Source: MED-G17 sp963991985 (lineage in GTDB: Bacteria > Bacteroidota > Bacteroidia > NS11-12g > UBA9320). Taken from it: a stretch of 31,129 nt of DNA. Shown here piece after piece: positions 15,212 to 24,296 of this stretch. Position numbers and translations under genes: made by a program. The stretch spans positions 1 to 31,129 of the forward strand of contig CAXDRX010000017.1 of NCBI GenBank assembly GCA_963991985.1. Direction: 5' to 3'. The notes under the pieces were generated by a model. It did no database searches. It was not told where the DNA came from and worked only from the letters and a program-made list of their open reading frames with translations. Numbering within the stretch: position 1 is the first letter of the stretch; every line of letters starts with the position of its first letter.

Positions 15212-16771
15212 ATGTTTTTAGACAAAAAAAATCTTCTTCATTTTGAAAAGCCAAAAATATACTTCCTTTCTGTTTGTATCCTCTTTGCTCTTGACGGTTG
15301 GGCATCGAAAGATAGCCTGATTGGATTCTCAAATCCAAGAGCTGTTGTAAAAAATCACCTAGAAAATTTACAAAACGATCATTTTTTTCCCGAAAACGCT
15401 GCAAAATCTTTTCGATTTTCTTCTACAGTTGATCTTAAAACAAAAAATCTATTGGCCATCCAGTTAAAGCAAATTTGGGATGCGCAAGGTTTTTTTGTAA
15501 ATCTTCAATCCATTCCAGACTCGGCCAATTCTATCTCCCCGTATTTTCCCGACAGTAACAATCGCGCAGTATACTTGGATAAAATAGACGGAATTTGGAG
15601 ATATAGCCTTTCAACTTCGCACAGTATTTCTAAATTGTACGACAAAGAATTCCCAAAAAGATTTGCATTGTTTGAGAAGTTACTGCCAAGACATCTGTCA
15701 AAACATATTGGTGGTTTGTATGAATGGCAATGGATTGGAATCCTACTGGCCTTTGGAATCTCGTCGCTTACTTTTTTTATGGTTCGTTGGCTGGTAAGAG
15801 ATAGTTTAATATGGGTTTTACTGCGATTAAGATTTGAATCTACAGCCCGTCTCTTGGTAAAACCTGTCAGCACTCCAATTGGCTTTTTGCTCTGCTTGCT
15901 TTTTGCTCGTTTTATGATAAAATCACTGCATCTACCCATTGGCTATTCTTCTTTTTTCAAATTTGCTTTCGCTGCATTGATTCCTTTGCTTTTCGTTTCC
16001 ATTGCTTACAGGTTTGTGTCCCTTCTAACCGTCTATTTGAAAAAATTGTCTTCGAAAACCGAAAGTAAATTAGACGATCAACTTGTGCCCATGGTCGATA
16101 AATTCCTAAAATTTTTTGTAGTCGCCATTGGCCTTGTTTTTGTGCTTCAAAATTTAGGATATAGTGTTACTGGGCTATTGGCTGGATTATCTCTGGGTGG
16201 ACTAGCACTTGCTTTTGCGGCTCAAGACACGCTAAAACATTTTTTCGGATCGATCATGATATTTATTGACAAACCCTTTCAAATTGGTGACTGGATTTCG
16301 GGAGGAGATATTGATGGAACCGTTGAGGAAGTTGGTTTTAGATCAACCCGAATAAGAACTTTCCGGGACTCCATTCAATATGTCCCTAATGGAATCGTAG
16401 CTGATTTAATCATTGACAATCATGGGGAGCGAAATTACAGAAGGTTTAGGACCAACATAGGTATAACCTATGGAACATCAACCCAAAAAATTGAGGAATT
16501 TGTGGAAGGTTTAAAAGCCATCATTATGGCACACCCAAAAACGGTCAAAAACAACTTTCATGTTCAATTGAATAATTTTGGGGCGTCTTCTTTGGATATC
16601 TTGTTTTATGTTTTTTTTGCCGTTGAAGATTGGGACCAAGAATTGTCCGTTCGGCATGACATTATGCTAAAGATCATAAATTTATCTGAGAAAGTTGGTG
16701 TAGAATTTGCCTTTCCTTCGCAAAGTCTTTACTTGGAAAATTTTTCAGAACAAACAATCAAAAAAGACTGA
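15212..16771 (+). CDS. MscS-family mechanosensitive ion channel
   Basis: A 519-residue MscS-type channel that releases solutes under osmotic downshock. It has a signal-peptide-like N-terminus (about 14-31) and a periplasmic domain (about 32-165). Membrane helices follow from about 172, and the pore helix is rich in Gly and Ala (GLLAGLSLGGLALAFAAQ, 321-338). The beta domain follows, with KPFQIGDWI (354-362), GTVEEVGFRSTRIR (369-382) and the VPNG (391-394) motif. The C-terminal alpha/beta domain ends near residue 510. The ATG at 15212 is the first possible start. The 3' end overlaps rnhB tail to tail by 14 nt. The extra periplasmic domain makes it larger than E. coli MscS. Confidence 0.9.
   Translation: MFLDKKNLLHFEKPKIYFLSVCILFALDGWASKDSLIGFSNPRAVVKNHLENLQNDHFFPENAAKSFRFSSTVDLKTKNLLAIQLKQIWDAQGFFVNLQSIPDSANSISPYFPDSNNRAVYLDKIDGIWRYSLSTSHSISKLYDKEFPKRFALFEKLLPRHLSKHIGGLYEWQWIGILLAFGISSLTFFMVRWLVRDSLIWVLLRLRFESTARLLVKPVSTPIGFLLCLLFARFMIKSLHLPIGYSSFFKFAFAALIPLLFVSIAYRFVSLLTVYLKKLSSKTESKLDDQLVPMVDKFLKFFVVAIGLVFVLQNLGYSVTGLLAGLSLGGLALAFAAQDTLKHFFGSIMIFIDKPFQIGDWISGGDIDGTVEEVGFRSTRIRTFRDSIQYVPNGIVADLIIDNHGERNYRRFRTNIGITYGTSTQKIEEFVEGLKAIIMAHPKTVKNNFHVQLNNFGASSLDILFYVFFAVEDWDQELSVRHDIMLKIINLSEKVGVEFAFPSQSLYLENFSEQTIKKD
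15252..15259 (-). promoter_or_regulatory. Candidate -7 box of the channel gene, inside the MscS gene
   Basis: TATTTTTG on the minus strand is an exact TAnnTTTG match 45 nt before the channel ATG. It lies within codons 14-16 of the MscS gene. No TTG at the right spacing, so this is tentative. Confidence 0.25.
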
Positions 16772-17345
16772 GATTCACCTTAAAGCTTTTCCGGTGGTAT
16801 TTGGTAAAGCCATGTTTCAAAATGGCTTGCCTATGTTTTTTGGTGGGATACCCTTTGGACTGATTCCATCCGTATTGGGGATATTCTTTGTGTATTTCGT
16901 GCATGTATTCATCGCGATATGTTTTTGCTAAAATGCTTGCAGCAGCAATGCATAGATACTGCGAATCGCCTTTAACAACTGTCTCACAATCAATATTTTT
17001 ATATTTAATGAATCGATTTCCGTCTACGATGATAAAAGTGGGTGAAACAGCCAAATTATCCAATGCATTGTGCATTGCTTGAAAACTGGCATTTAGAATA
17101 TTCAGCCGATCGATTTCCTTGGGATGGACAAAAGAGACTGCGAATGCAAGTGCCTCTTTTTCAATAATCCGACGAATCAAACTTCGTTTCTTTGCCGTGA
17201 GTTTTTTTGAATCGTTTAAATCTTTGTGATAAAAAGTCTTGGGCAAAATTACCGCAGCAGCAGCAACAGGACCGGACAAACATCCCCTACCTGCTTCATC
17301 ACAGCCTGCAATAAATCTACTATGGTGCGAAAAGTGTTTTAACAT
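16758..17345 (-). CDS. rnhB: Ribonuclease HII
   Basis: RNase HII removes ribonucleotides and RNA primers from DNA-RNA hybrids. The 195-residue protein has all the active-site residues: D16 and E17 in GCDEAGRG, D108 in IIVDGN and D127 in VKGDSQ. The SILAKTYRDEYM helix and the YPQYGWNQSKGYPTKKH segment are also typical. Start is the ATG at 17345. Its end overlaps the convergent MscS gene by 14 nt. Confidence 0.95.
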   Translation of the reverse strand: MLKHFSHHSRFIAGCDEAGRGCLSGPVAAAAVILPKTFYHKDLNDSKKLTAKKRSLIRRIIEKEALAFAVSFVHPKEIDRLNILNASFQAMHNALDNLAVSPTFIIVDGNRFIKYKNIDCETVVKGDSQYLCIAAASILAKTYRDEYMHEIHKEYPQYGWNQSKGYPTKKHRQAILKHGFTKYHRKSFKVNLSLF

Positions 17346-17402
17346 TTACACACAACAAGAATAGGAAAAACAAACAAAGACATATGATTGGTAGAAAATA
17401 AA

Positions 17403-17410
17403 TACATTTG
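17403..17410 (+). promoter_or_regulatory. Candidate -7 box of the methyltransferase gene
   Basis: TACATTTG is an exact TAnnTTTG match 17 nt before the TTG start codon at 17428, so a transcript would begin just upstream of it. A TTG at 17388 is only 12 nt away, too close for a normal -33. The position supports the TTG start. Confidence 0.35.
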
Positions 17411-17427
17411 ACAGAAATAAGTCTGCA

Positions 17428-18159
17428 TTGGAATATCGGCAAGTTCTTTACCAAAATTATTTCAAAAATCACCTCGGCAAAAGATCTGGTTTGGAATATA
17501 AAATTCAATTTGAAAAAGAAAAAAAACAATTTAAAAATGACTTGGAACCAATCCTTTCAAAGCTAAAAAAAGAAGGCCAATATTTTGATTCGGGGTGTGG
17601 AACAGGCTCATTACTAATAACTTTACTGGAATTAGGGTTCAAAAATCTTAGTGGGGTAGACATAAGTTCAGAGCAAATAGAAGTAGCCAAATCATTTGGA
17701 TTGAATCAAGTTGAACAAGGTGATGCACTAAGCTTTTTGAAGACAACTAAAAAGAAGTTTGACGGTATTTTTGCGATGGATTTTATTGAACACTTAAGCA
17801 AAAATGAACTCATAAAATATTTTTACCATATTCAAGAAAGCCTCCAACATGAGGGTTTTTTAATTTGTAGGACCCCCAATGCAGATGCACCAATCTCCTC
17901 TATTTATTCTTATGGTGACGCGAGTCACGAAACCATATTTAATAAAAAGTCTTTGGAACAATTTTTACTTAGTTGTGGATTTAAAGAAGTTCTTGTTTTC
18001 CCATCTTCCATTTATGCAGGAGGAGGTCCAAAAGCTTTCATTCGTAGGATTTTATATCCAGGTTATCTTTTTCTTAGAAAATTCAGTTTGTTTCTGAACG
18101 GATACAGCAACAAAGAGGTCTTGCATAGCCCAAACCTTGTTGTTTATGCAAGGAAATAG
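17428..18159 (+). CDS. SAM-dependent class I methyltransferase
   Basis: A 243-residue Rossmann-fold methyltransferase. Motif I is YFDSGCGTG (52-60). It is followed by the acidic end of strand 2 (SGVDISSEQI), motif II (GDALSF) and the post-II segment FAMDFIEHL, then LICRTPNADAP and a DASHETIFNKKSLEQFL segment typical of sugar or cell-surface methyltransferases. The substrate is unknown. The start is a TTG at 17428: the frame opens after a stop at 17392-17394, and there is no ATG before the conserved domain. It converges on queA with 4 nt between stops. Confidence 0.82.
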   Translation: MEYRQVLYQNYFKNHLGKRSGLEYKIQFEKEKKQFKNDLEPILSKLKKEGQYFDSGCGTGSLLITLLELGFKNLSGVDISSEQIEVAKSFGLNQVEQGDALSFLKTTKKKFDGIFAMDFIEHLSKNELIKYFYHIQESLQHEGFLICRTPNADAPISSIYSYGDASHETIFNKKSLEQFLLSCGFKEVLVFPSSIYAGGGPKAFIRRILYPGYLFLRKFSLFLNGYSNKEVLHSPNLVVYARK

Positions 18160-18163
18160 CGGC

Positions 18164-19213
18164 CTACTTGATCAATAAAGCATCACCATAGGTGAGAAAC
18201 TTATATTTATGCTTTAAGGCAGTATTGTATATTTCATTTGCAAAATCTACATCCCCAATAAAAGAATAGGTGGCCATCATTAAAGTCGTCTCTGGTGCAT
18301 GAAAATTGGTTACGAAAGAATTGGCAATTTTAAAGTTATGTGGGGGAAACAAGAATTTATCTGTCCAACCGTTGGAGGGGTTTAATTTGCCAAAAGCAGA
18401 AACCGAAGATTCTACTGATCTTAATACGCTGCTACCAACGGCGCATATTTTCTTTTTTTCTTCAATCGCTTTGTTTACCCTAAGCGCTGTATCTTCCGGT
18501 ATGGAAAATTGTTCGGAATCCATTTTGTGTTTGGTCAAATCTTCAACTTCCACTGGCTTAAAACCTCCAAGACCTATGTTTAAGTTCAACTTTTTAAATT
18601 CAATTCCTTTAATCTCTAAACGCATCATAAGCTCTTTTGTAAAATGAAGCCCTGCGGAAGGTGGAGCAATGGACCCTTCTTTTTCCGCAAAAATGGTTTG
18701 AAATCTTTCTGCATCAATGGGTTGTACCTCTCTATCTAAATAGGATGGAATGGGCATATATCCCAAATGGTTTACCACTTCACGAAACGCCTCTTGTGTA
18801 CCGTCGAAAATAAAGCGAATGGTTCGACCACGAGAGGTGGTATTGTCAATTACTTCAGCAACCAGTTCATCATCCCCAAAAAATAATTTATTTCCAACCC
18901 TAATTTTTCTTGCAGGATCTACCAAAACATCCCATAATCTCAGTTCTGGATTCAATTCGCGCAACATAAAAACTTCAATTTTTGCTCCTGTTTTTTCTTT
19001 GTTCCCAATCAGGCGCGCAGGGAAGACTTTTGCATCATTCAAAAGCATCACGTCGCCGTCATCAAATTCCTCCAAAATATCTTTGAAAATTTTGTGCTCA
19101 ATGGTTTGTTTTTCTCTGTCTACAACCATCAACTTCGCATCATGTCGATATTTTGCAGGCTTTTTGGCGATTAATTTTTCTGGTAGATTGAACCTAAACT
19201 TAGATAGCTTCAT
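18164..19213 (-). CDS. queA: S-adenosylmethionine:tRNA ribosyltransferase-isomerase QueA
   Basis: QueA transfers the ribosyl part of SAM to preQ1 at the tRNA wobble position, making epoxyqueuosine. The 349-residue protein has the standard start (KLSKFRFNLPEKLIAKKP) and DGDVMLLNDAKVFPARL. It also has the EGSIAPPSAGLHFT motif and the closing NFHAPETTLMMATYSFIG and YGDALLI. The frame is open upstream to 19297, but the ATG at 19213 matches family N-termini and lies behind a well-formed promoter. It is divergent from the permease gene, with 95 bp between starts. Confidence 0.95.
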   Translation of the reverse strand: MKLSKFRFNLPEKLIAKKPAKYRHDAKLMVVDREKQTIEHKIFKDILEEFDDGDVMLLNDAKVFPARLIGNKEKTGAKIEVFMLRELNPELRLWDVLVDPARKIRVGNKLFFGDDELVAEVIDNTTSRGRTIRFIFDGTQEAFREVVNHLGYMPIPSYLDREVQPIDAERFQTIFAEKEGSIAPPSAGLHFTKELMMRLEIKGIEFKKLNLNIGLGGFKPVEVEDLTKHKMDSEQFSIPEDTALRVNKAIEEKKKICAVGSSVLRSVESSVSAFGKLNPSNGWTDKFLFPPHNFKIANSFVTNFHAPETTLMMATYSFIGDVDFANEIYNTALKHKYKFLTYGDALLIK

Positions 19214-19241
19214 TGGGAAGGTTTCTTTTAAAAAAGAGTGG

Positions 19242-19271
19242 CAAAAATAGATGAAATCAATGGTTGTCCAA
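19242..19271 (-). promoter_or_regulatory. Candidate promoter of queA
   Basis: On the minus strand TTG (19271 down to 19269), a 19-nt spacer and TATTTTTG (19249 down to 19242) form a full match to the Bacteroidota consensus, 28 nt before the ATG. The -7 box is followed by CCAC, as at the rplM promoter. Confidence 0.55.
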
Positions 19272-19308
19272 AAAATCATTTTTACGATTTTGAACAATCC
19301 CCAAAGGA

Positions 19309-20607
19309 ATGACTTTTGGAATTGAAAGAAACCGATTTAATATTGTTGTAGTGAACCGGAGATTATTCACATTGTTTGAGTCCTTTCAGTTGGCGTGGTT
19401 TTTTTTGATGAGCAACAAATTGAGAAGTTTTTTGTCCATTCTTGGGATCACAATTGGCATCTTTTGTATTGTTGGTGTTCGCTCGTTCACTGGTTCTCTT
19501 GAGGGCAATATCAAGTCAGATATTGAAAAGTTGGGTGACAATGTCATTTTTGTCCAAAAATGGCCTTGGGGATTTGGGAAAAAAAATTACGAATGGTGGC
19601 AATATATGAAACGTCCTGAACCCACATTGCAAGAGATGAAGGCGCTACAAACATTGGGTCGAGATGAAATCTTGGATAAAGTTGCACTCAGCATGAATGT
19701 TCCAGGAGGAAATCTCAAAAATGGCAAATATTACTTGACAGGAGTAAAAATGAAAGGAGTATCCGACGATTATTTTAATATCCTCAAAAAAGACCTAGTC
19801 TTCGGACGCTTTCCATCAAAATTTGAACAAAGTTTAGGTAAAAATGTGTGTGTTTTAGGTTACAACCTCGCCATTGGATTGTTCCCTGACAATTTTAATC
19901 CTAATAAACCAATACGTTTTAAAGGACAAAAACTTTTCGTTATCGGAGTTTTAGAAAAGGAAGGACAGTCCTTTGGCTCAAGTGCCGATGATGAATGCTA
20001 CATACCACTTAAATATGGGAGAAAATTTGCCAATGCGAGAAGCAAAAGAAAAAGAAAGGAAATCATAGTGAAAGGAAAAAACAACGTGGCCATCGAACTG
20101 GTTGAGTTTGAAATAAATCGCATCATGAGAAGCATTCGACGATTAAGGCCAGCAGAAAAAATCAATTATGCTGTAAACAAGTTGACCAGTTTCTCAGAAA
20201 CCCTTTCATCTACCTTCACAATAATCAATTTAGTGGCAGGAATCATCGGAGGATTTTCACTATTGGTGGGCGGGTTTGGCATCGCAAATATCATGTTTGT
20301 AAGTGTGAAGGAAAGAACGGCAATCATTGGAATTCAGAAAGCCTTGGGCGCGAAAAGTACTTTTATTCGTGGACAATTTTTAATAGAGTCTATTGTACTC
20401 ACCATTTTTGGAGGACTGCTGGGCATTGCTTTGGTTGGGGCGCTGACTTATGCTGTAAGTGCTTATTCTGATTTCAATGTGCAGCTTACCTTAAAAACCA
20501 TTTTTGAGGGCATCAGTATTTCTGCATTAATTGGGACAATTTTCGGTCTCATCCCCGCTATTTCGGCTGCTAAGATGGATCCTGTTCAGGCTATTCGGTC
20601 AAATTAA
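19309..20607 (+). CDS. MacB-type ABC transporter permease
   Basis: A 432-residue inner-membrane permease of the MacB/FtsX group: one N-terminal helix (about 38-58), a periplasmic MacB domain (about 60-290) and three C-terminal helices. It has FGIANIMFVSVKERTAIIGIQKALGAK between helices and the closing AAKMDPVQAIR, both highly typical. Partners and substrate are unknown, and no ATPase gene is adjacent. Start choice is uncertain. The ATG at 19309 is preceded by AAAGGA, but a GTG at 19351 (residue 15) would also give a family-like N-terminus. A TTTG (19315-19318) plus TAATATTG (19338-19345, one mismatch) promoter-like pair lies just before that GTG. The dxs gene follows after 11 nt, so the two are likely an operon. 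Confidence 0.85.
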   Translation: MTFGIERNRFNIVVVNRRLFTLFESFQLAWFFLMSNKLRSFLSILGITIGIFCIVGVRSFTGSLEGNIKSDIEKLGDNVIFVQKWPWGFGKKNYEWWQYMKRPEPTLQEMKALQTLGRDEILDKVALSMNVPGGNLKNGKYYLTGVKMKGVSDDYFNILKKDLVFGRFPSKFEQSLGKNVCVLGYNLAIGLFPDNFNPNKPIRFKGQKLFVIGVLEKEGQSFGSSADDECYIPLKYGRKFANARSKRKRKEIIVKGKNNVAIELVEFEINRIMRSIRRLRPAEKINYAVNKLTSFSETLSSTFTIINLVAGIIGGFSLLVGGFGIANIMFVSVKERTAIIGIQKALGAKSTFIRGQFLIESIVLTIFGGLLGIALVGALTYAVSAYSDFNVQLTLKTIFEGISISALIGTIFGLIPAISAAKMDPVQAIRSN

Positions 20608-20618
20608 AAAGAAAAATC

Positions 20619-22316
20619 TTGAATTTATCCGAACTTCAACATACGCCTCAGCCAAAGCTTGACTTTCACTGCAAGAATCTTCGTAAATTTCTTATCGATA
20701 GCATTCTGAAATCGGGCGGACATTTTTCGGGCAATTTGGGGGTTGTAGAGCTAACCGTTGCTTTACATTATGTCTTTCGTTCTCCCCATGACAAAATTAT
20801 TTGGGATGTTGGACATCAGGCTTATCTGCACAAAGCACTAACCCATCGGTGGGATGACTTGACCAAAATTCGCACAAAAAATGGCATAAGTGGCTTCCCA
20901 AAAATCTCGGAAAGTATTCATGATGCCTTTGGAACAGGACACTCCTCTACTTCCATTTCAGCAATTCTAGGATACGCCATAGGCGCAAAATTAAATGGGA
21001 TAAAGAGGGAACATATAGCGGTGATTGGAGATGGCTCCCTCACTGGGGGACTCGCCTATGAAGGTCTCTTAAATGTAGCCAACTCAAAAACCAATGCAAC
21101 ACTGGTTATCAATGACAACCAAATGAGCATTGACGCTCACGAAGGAACATTGGCCAAAATGCTTAATGACATAAAAACAGAAGACAATTTCTTTACACAA
21201 ATGGGATTTTCATATTATGGCCCTTTGGATGGTCACAACGTTAACTCCCTAGTTGAAAATTTTAAGCAAATTAAAAATCAAGAAATTCCAAAAATCATTC
21301 ATGTCAAAACCATTAAAGGCAAAGGATTTAAACCTGCTGAACAAGAAAAGAGCAAATGGCATTCGGTAAAATTTGTAAAGTTAAACTCGTCAAAAAAAGA
21401 ACAGATTGGACAACCAAAGTTTCAAGATGTGTTTGGCAAAACACTCGTTGAGTTAGCCAAAAAAAATCCAAAAGTTTTGGGCATTACCCCAGCGATGCCT
21501 ACCGGAAGTTCGTTCCATTTCATGATGGATATATTTCCAAATAGATGTTTTGATGTAGGTATCGCAGAACAGCATGCGGTGACCTTCGCTGCAGGCTTAG
21601 CACTTGATGGGTTTATTCCTTTTTGCGGTATTTATTCGTCCTTCTTGCAAAGGGCTTATGACCAGGTCATTCATGACATTTGTCTGCAAAATATCCCTGT
21701 GATTTTTTGTATTGACCGGGCTGGAATCGTTGGAGAAGACGGCCCAACACACCACGGAATATTTGACATTTCTTTTTTACAGTGTATCCCAAATATAAAA
21801 ATATGGTGCCCAAAAAATGCGTTTGAGTTAGAGCAATTTTTGATCGAAGCTTCAAAAGACAGGACTTCTCCAATTGCTATTAGATACCCCAAGGGGCATT
21901 GTGACGACACCAAGAATTGGCCACAAAACAAACAAGGAAATCGTGTAAAAAAACCTTTCAACAAACACAATGATACGCTTGTAATTTCTACAGGAATTTT
22001 ATCCGTCACGATAGAAAATTTAAACCAAAACGGATGGGATCACTTACACCTACCAAAAATAAAACCTCTACCGATTGACTTTCTCTTTAAAATTTCTTCG
22101 GCCTATGATAAAATTTTAATTTTTGAGGAAGGTTCTGTAATTGGAGGATTGGGTAGTGAAATACAAAGACAAATGATTTCCAAAAAATATACAGGGACAA
22201 TCATTCCCTTTGGCATACCTGACAATTTTTTAGCGCATGGCAGCAGAGATGAAATACTTGAAAGTTGCCATTTGGACAGCAAAGGGATATTAGAGGCGAT
22301 AAATTCAAACATATAA
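20619..22316 (+). CDS. dxs: 1-Deoxy-D-xylulose-5-phosphate synthase, compact form
   Basis: DXS joins pyruvate and glyceraldehyde 3-phosphate in a thiamine diphosphate-dependent reaction, the entry step of the MEP isoprenoid pathway. Motifs are SGGHFSGNLGVVELT (32-46), WDVGHQAYLHK (62-72) and GDGSLTGG (137-144) with N152 for ThDP/Mg. The catalytic Glu317 lies in DVGIAEQHAVTFAAG, followed by DRAGIVGEDGPTHHG (366-380). The C-terminal domain ends in the usual GIPDNFLAHGS. At 565 residues it is shorter than the usual 620-640. The linker between NDNQMSID and FFTQMGF is about 30 residues shorter than in other DXS proteins. The start is TTG at 20619, since no ATG or GTG is available before the conserved domain. 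It lies 11 nt after the permease stop. Confidence 0.9.
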   Translation: MNLSELQHTPQPKLDFHCKNLRKFLIDSILKSGGHFSGNLGVVELTVALHYVFRSPHDKIIWDVGHQAYLHKALTHRWDDLTKIRTKNGISGFPKISESIHDAFGTGHSSTSISAILGYAIGAKLNGIKREHIAVIGDGSLTGGLAYEGLLNVANSKTNATLVINDNQMSIDAHEGTLAKMLNDIKTEDNFFTQMGFSYYGPLDGHNVNSLVENFKQIKNQEIPKIIHVKTIKGKGFKPAEQEKSKWHSVKFVKLNSSKKEQIGQPKFQDVFGKTLVELAKKNPKVLGITPAMPTGSSFHFMMDIFPNRCFDVGIAEQHAVTFAAGLALDGFIPFCGIYSSFLQRAYDQVIHDICLQNIPVIFCIDRAGIVGEDGPTHHGIFDISFLQCIPNIKIWCPKNAFELEQFLIEASKDRTSPIAIRYPKGHCDDTKNWPQNKQGNRVKKPFNKHNDTLVISTGILSVTIENLNQNGWDHLHLPKIKPLPIDFLFKISSAYDKILIFEEGSVIGGLGSEIQRQMISKKYTGTIIPFGIPDNFLAHGSRDEILESCHLDSKGILEAINSNI

Positions 22317-22358
22317 TGCATACTTTTTTATTCGTTTCATTTTTCTTTGCATGATTCC

Positions 22359-24293
22359 ATGAGCGATCAAATTGTTTTAACTCTTCCAGATAATTCCAAG
22401 CGGAACTTTCCAAAAGGAACAAGTGCTCATGAGGTAGCATTAAGTATAAGCGAAGGCTTGGCTAGGAATGTACTTTCAGCTGAAATCAACGGCGAAGTTT
22501 GGGATACCCAACGACCCATTCGAATGGATGCCAACATTAAACTATTGACATGGAATGATGAAGAGGGCAAAAAAACCTTTTGGCACTCTAGTGCACATCT
22601 TTTGGCAGAAGCATTAGAATCACTATATCCGGGTATAAAATTAGGCATCGGGCCCGCTATCAAACAAGGGTTTTATTATGATATTGATTTTCAAAATCAC
22701 TCATTTTCGGCAGATGACTTTCCTTTGGTCGAAGAGAAAATGAAAGAACTTGCCAGAGAGGACAATCGCTTTGAAAGAAGAGAAATAAGCAAGCATGAGG
22801 CTTTGAAATATTTTCAGAACAAGCAAGATCCTTACAAAATCGAATTGATAGAAGGATTGGCAGATGGTGAAATTACATTCTATCAACAAGGAAATTTTAC
22901 CGATTTGTGTAAAGGCCCGCACATTCCAAGTACCAAAGGAATCAAAGCCATAAAATTACTCAATGTGGCTGGGGCTTATTGGAGAGGAAACGAAAAAAAC
23001 AAACAGCTTACACGCATTTATGGCATAAGCTTTCCCAAAGCAAAAGAACTTGACAATCACCTGCACCATTTGGAAGAGGCAAAAAAAAGAGATCATCGAA
23101 AACTAGGAAAAGAGCTCCAACTTTTCACATTCTCAGAAAAAGTTGGCGCAGGTCTCCCCTTGTGGCTACCCAAAGGAAACATTCTAAGGGAACGATTACA
23201 AAATTATATGCGTGAAGCACAAACCAAAAGAAATTACCAGTTGGTTGCAACACCTCACATAGGGCACAAAAATTTGTACATTACGAGTGGTCACTACGAC
23301 AAATACGGCGAGGATAGTTTTCAACCCATCAAAACCCCTAGGCAAGATGAGGAGTTTCTTCTCAAACCAATGAATTGTCCGCACCATTGTGAGATATATA
23401 ACTTCCAACCAAAAAGCTACAAGGAATTACCGTTAAGAATTGCTGAGTTCGGAACTGTTTATCGCTACGAGCAATCTGGAGAATTGAATGGACTAACAAG
23501 GGTTCGTGGTTTCACCCAAGATGATGCACACATATTCTGCACGCCGGATCAACTTTTGGAAGAATTCAAAGACGTCATTGAACTTGTCATGGAAGTTTTT
23601 AACAAATTGGGCTTTGTCGAGTTTAAGGCCCAAATCTCACTTCGCGATCCTGAAAGTAAGGAAAAGTACATTGGTAGCGATAAAAATTGGGAAAAAGCTG
23701 AACACGCCATTATTCAAGCAGCAAAAGAAAAAAATTTAAATACCATTACCGAATATGGGGAGGCAGCATTTTATGGACCCAAACTCGACTTTATGGTTGA
23801 CGATGCTTTGGGAAGATCATGGCAATTGGGCACCATACAGGTAGATTATAATCTTCCAGAAAGATTTGATCTCGAATACATAGGATCAGATGGAGAAAAA
23901 CACCGGCCGGTCATGATTCACAGAGCACCTTTTGGGTCATTGGAAAGATTCATCGGCATTCTTATCGAACATACTGGAGGGAAATTCCCGCTTTGGTTGA
24001 GTCCAGAGCAATACCACTTGCTACCCATTAGTGAAAAATATCATGAATACAGCAATAAAATTTCAGAATTACTCAACAATTACGATATTTGCGGCCTCAC
24101 TGACAAAAGAGCAGAAAAAATTGGCAGAAAGATTCGAGATTCTGAATCTCAGAAAGTCCCATTCATGCTTATCGTTGGTGAGGAAGAAGAAAAAAACAAT
24201 ACAGTATCAGTAAGAATACATGGAGAAGGAGATAAGGGTAAAATGTCGATTGATGAATTTGTGTCATTTTTTAATCAAAAATTAAAAGAATAA
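22359..24293 (+). CDS. thrS: Threonyl-tRNA synthetase
   Basis: ThrRS charges tRNA-Thr. Its 644 residues comprise an N-terminal TGS domain (about 1-63) and an editing domain starting at WHSSAHLLAEAL (75-86). The class II catalytic core has the zinc Cys in LKPMNCPHHCEIY, motif 2 (RYEQSGELNGLTRVRGFTQDD) and motif 3 (HRAPFGSLERFIGILIEH). A C-terminal anticodon-binding domain follows. The ATG at 22359 gives the usual N-terminus; the upstream TTG at 22347 adds only four residues and is not preferred. First gene of the thrS-infC-rpmI-rplT cluster, 42 nt after dxs. Confidence 0.96.
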   Translation: MSDQIVLTLPDNSKRNFPKGTSAHEVALSISEGLARNVLSAEINGEVWDTQRPIRMDANIKLLTWNDEEGKKTFWHSSAHLLAEALESLYPGIKLGIGPAIKQGFYYDIDFQNHSFSADDFPLVEEKMKELAREDNRFERREISKHEALKYFQNKQDPYKIELIEGLADGEITFYQQGNFTDLCKGPHIPSTKGIKAIKLLNVAGAYWRGNEKNKQLTRIYGISFPKAKELDNHLHHLEEAKKRDHRKLGKELQLFTFSEKVGAGLPLWLPKGNILRERLQNYMREAQTKRNYQLVATPHIGHKNLYITSGHYDKYGEDSFQPIKTPRQDEEFLLKPMNCPHHCEIYNFQPKSYKELPLRIAEFGTVYRYEQSGELNGLTRVRGFTQDDAHIFCTPDQLLEEFKDVIELVMEVFNKLGFVEFKAQISLRDPESKEKYIGSDKNWEKAEHAIIQAAKEKNLNTITEYGEAAFYGPKLDFMVDDALGRSWQLGTIQVDYNLPERFDLEYIGSDGEKHRPVMIHRAPFGSLERFIGILIEHTGGKFPLWLSPEQYHLLPISEKYHEYSNKISELLNNYDICGLTDKRAEKIGRKIRDSESQKVPFMLIVGEEEEKNNTVSVRIHGEGDKGKMSIDEFVSFFNQKLKE

Positions 24294-24296
24294 TCT

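Noticed and set aside
15207..15404. Upstream extension of the K+ channel frame
   Set aside because: It runs antisense through the MscS gene and is not part of the channel family; the ATG at 15206 gives the normal start.
18750..19250. Rightward 166-codon frame inside queA
   Set aside because: Antisense shadow of a well-supported gene; no family features.
19214..19297. Upstream extension of queA
   Set aside because: QueA proteins begin at the MKLSKF-type start (19213), and the extension contains the promoter.
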